A DNA stretch of 7,924 nucleotides from NCBI GenBank assembly GCA_023253795.1, contig JALRFG010000086.1, positions 1 to 7,924 of the forward strand. Direction: 5' to 3'. Positions 7,220 through 7,924 of this stretch are shown one piece after another. The notes beneath the pieces are model-generated. The model searched no databases. It was not told the origin of the DNA and saw nothing but the letters and a program-made list of their open reading frames with translations. Position 1 is the stretch's first letter, and each line of letters begins with the position of its first letter. The stretch comes from Methylocystis sp. GTDB lineage: Bacteria > Pseudomonadota > Alphaproteobacteria > Rhizobiales > Beijerinckiaceae. The position numbers and the translations under genes were made by a program.

Positions 7220-7924
7220 AACTGCCGCGCGATCTCGGCCCCATTCATTTTGTCGGCATCGGCGGCATTGGCATGTCGGGCATCGCCGAAGTGTTGCTCA
7301 ATCTTGGTTACAAGGTGCAGGGCTCCGACGCCTCCGAGAACGCCAATGTGAAGCGGCTTTCCGAAAAAGGTGCGACCGTTCATATCGGCCACGACGCCAA
7401 AAACCTGGGCGAAGCCGCCGTCGTCGTCGTCTCCACGGCGATCAAGCGCGATAATCCCGAACTGGTCACTGCGCGCGAGAAGCGTCTGCCGGTGGTGCGC
7501 CGCGCCGAAATGCTCGCCGAGCTGATGCGACTGAAGCAATGCGTCGCCATCGCCGGCACGCATGGCAAGACGACGACAACCTCGCTCGTCGCGACGCTGC
7601 TCGACGCGGGCGGATTTGATCCGACTGTCATCAACGGCGGCATCATCAACGCCTATGGCACCAATGCGCGTCTGGGCGCCGGCGACTGGATGGTGGTCGA
7701 GGCCGATGAAAGCGACGGCACCTTCCTCAAGCTGCCGGCCGATGTGGCGATCGTCACCAATATCGATCCCGAGCATCTCGATCATTTCGGAACTTTCGAC
7801 GCGATTAAGGATGCGTTCCGCGCCTTCGTTGAAAACCTGCCCTTCTACGGTTTTGCGGTGATGTGCCTTGATCATCCGACCGTGCAGGACCTGGTTGGCA
7901 AAATCGAGGATCGGCGTGTCATCA
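7216..7924 (+). CDS. murC: UDP-MurNAc:L-alanine ligase MurC, 3'-truncated by the window edge
   Basis: Cytoplasmic Mur ligase that adds L-alanine to UDP-MurNAc with ATP, the first step of stem-peptide assembly. The frame is open from the ATG to the window end, giving 236 complete codons, about half of a usual 460-490 residue MurC. Visible: N-terminal nucleotide-sugar motif HFVGIGGIGMSGIAEVL (11-27), GSDASE following the second strand, VVVSTAIKRDNPEL at about 73-86, RRAEMLAELMR (95-105), P-loop GTHGKTTTT (114-122), INGGIINAYGTNAR at about 138-151, EADESDGTFL (162-171) and NIDPEHLDHFG (182-192). GxGGxGMSGIA and EADESD distinguish MurC from the other Mur ligases (Mpl is less likely given the dcw position). 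The start forms an ATGA overlap with the murG stop and has GGAG 6 bases upstream. The C-terminal domain lies outside the window; in related genomes murB and ddl usually follow. Confidence 0.97.
   Translation, partial: MKLPRDLGPIHFVGIGGIGMSGIAEVLLNLGYKVQGSDASENANVKRLSEKGATVHIGHDAKNLGEAAVVVVSTAIKRDNPELVTAREKRLPVVRRAEMLAELMRLKQCVAIAGTHGKTTTTSLVATLLDAGGFDPTVINGGIINAYGTNARLGAGDWMVVEADESDGTFLKLPADVAIVTNIDPEHLDHFGTFDAIKDAFRAFVENLPFYGFAVMCLDHPTVQDLVGKIEDRRVI

Noticed and set aside
6982..7875. Antisense open frame of about 297 codons across murG/murC
   Set aside because: The sense strand carries murG and murC with all motifs in frame; the reverse translation has no recognisable domain.
1..7924. CRISPR arrays, tRNA/rRNA genes, insertion sequences, attachment sites or a novel defence or metabolic system
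   Set aside because: Coding sequence of known dcw genes covers the window except for 15 intergenic bases. I saw no direct repeat arrays, transposase motifs or RNA gene signatures.

Overview
The window is a GC-rich segment of a bacterial chromosome carrying an uninterrupted part of the dcw (division and cell wall) cluster. All genes are on the + strand, in the order murE (3' part), murF, mraY, murD, ftsW, murG, murC (5' part). Gene order, GC-rich codon use and protein signatures (for example the FtsW segment around GPGEGTVKRILPDSHTDF) suggest an alphaproteobacterium, most likely of the Hyphomicrobiales (Rhizobiales). A methanotroph-like or Beijerinckiaceae-type relative is possible, but genus cannot be fixed by eye.

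Layout: murE runs off the left edge and ends at 981. murF occupies 978-2396, mraY 2407-3489, murD 3494-4945, ftsW 4942-6102 and murG 6104-7219. murC starts at 7216 and runs off the right edge. Three junctions (murE/murF, murD/ftsW, murG/murC) are 4-base ATGA overlaps. The other gaps are 10, 4 and 1 bases. There is no intergenic room for a promoter, terminator, RNA gene or mobile element, so the segment looks like one transcription and translation unit whose promoter lies upstream of the window.

The genes cover a continuous stretch of lipid II synthesis. MurC, MurD, MurE and MurF add L-Ala, D-Glu, meso-diaminopimelate and D-Ala-D-Ala to UDP-MurNAc in the cytoplasm. MraY transfers the phospho-MurNAc-pentapeptide to undecaprenyl phosphate, giving lipid I. 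MurG adds GlcNAc to make lipid II. FtsW is the SEDS glycan polymerase of the division septum. The DNPR motif in MurE indicates a meso-DAP peptidoglycan, as expected for a Gram-negative bacterium.

Every gene looks intact apart from truncation by the window edges. I found no new system here. The points worth a second look are small: a few substitutions in otherwise conserved motifs (MurE, MraY, MurG), the lack of a clear ribosome binding site at murG, and two short GC-rich inverted repeats inside murG.
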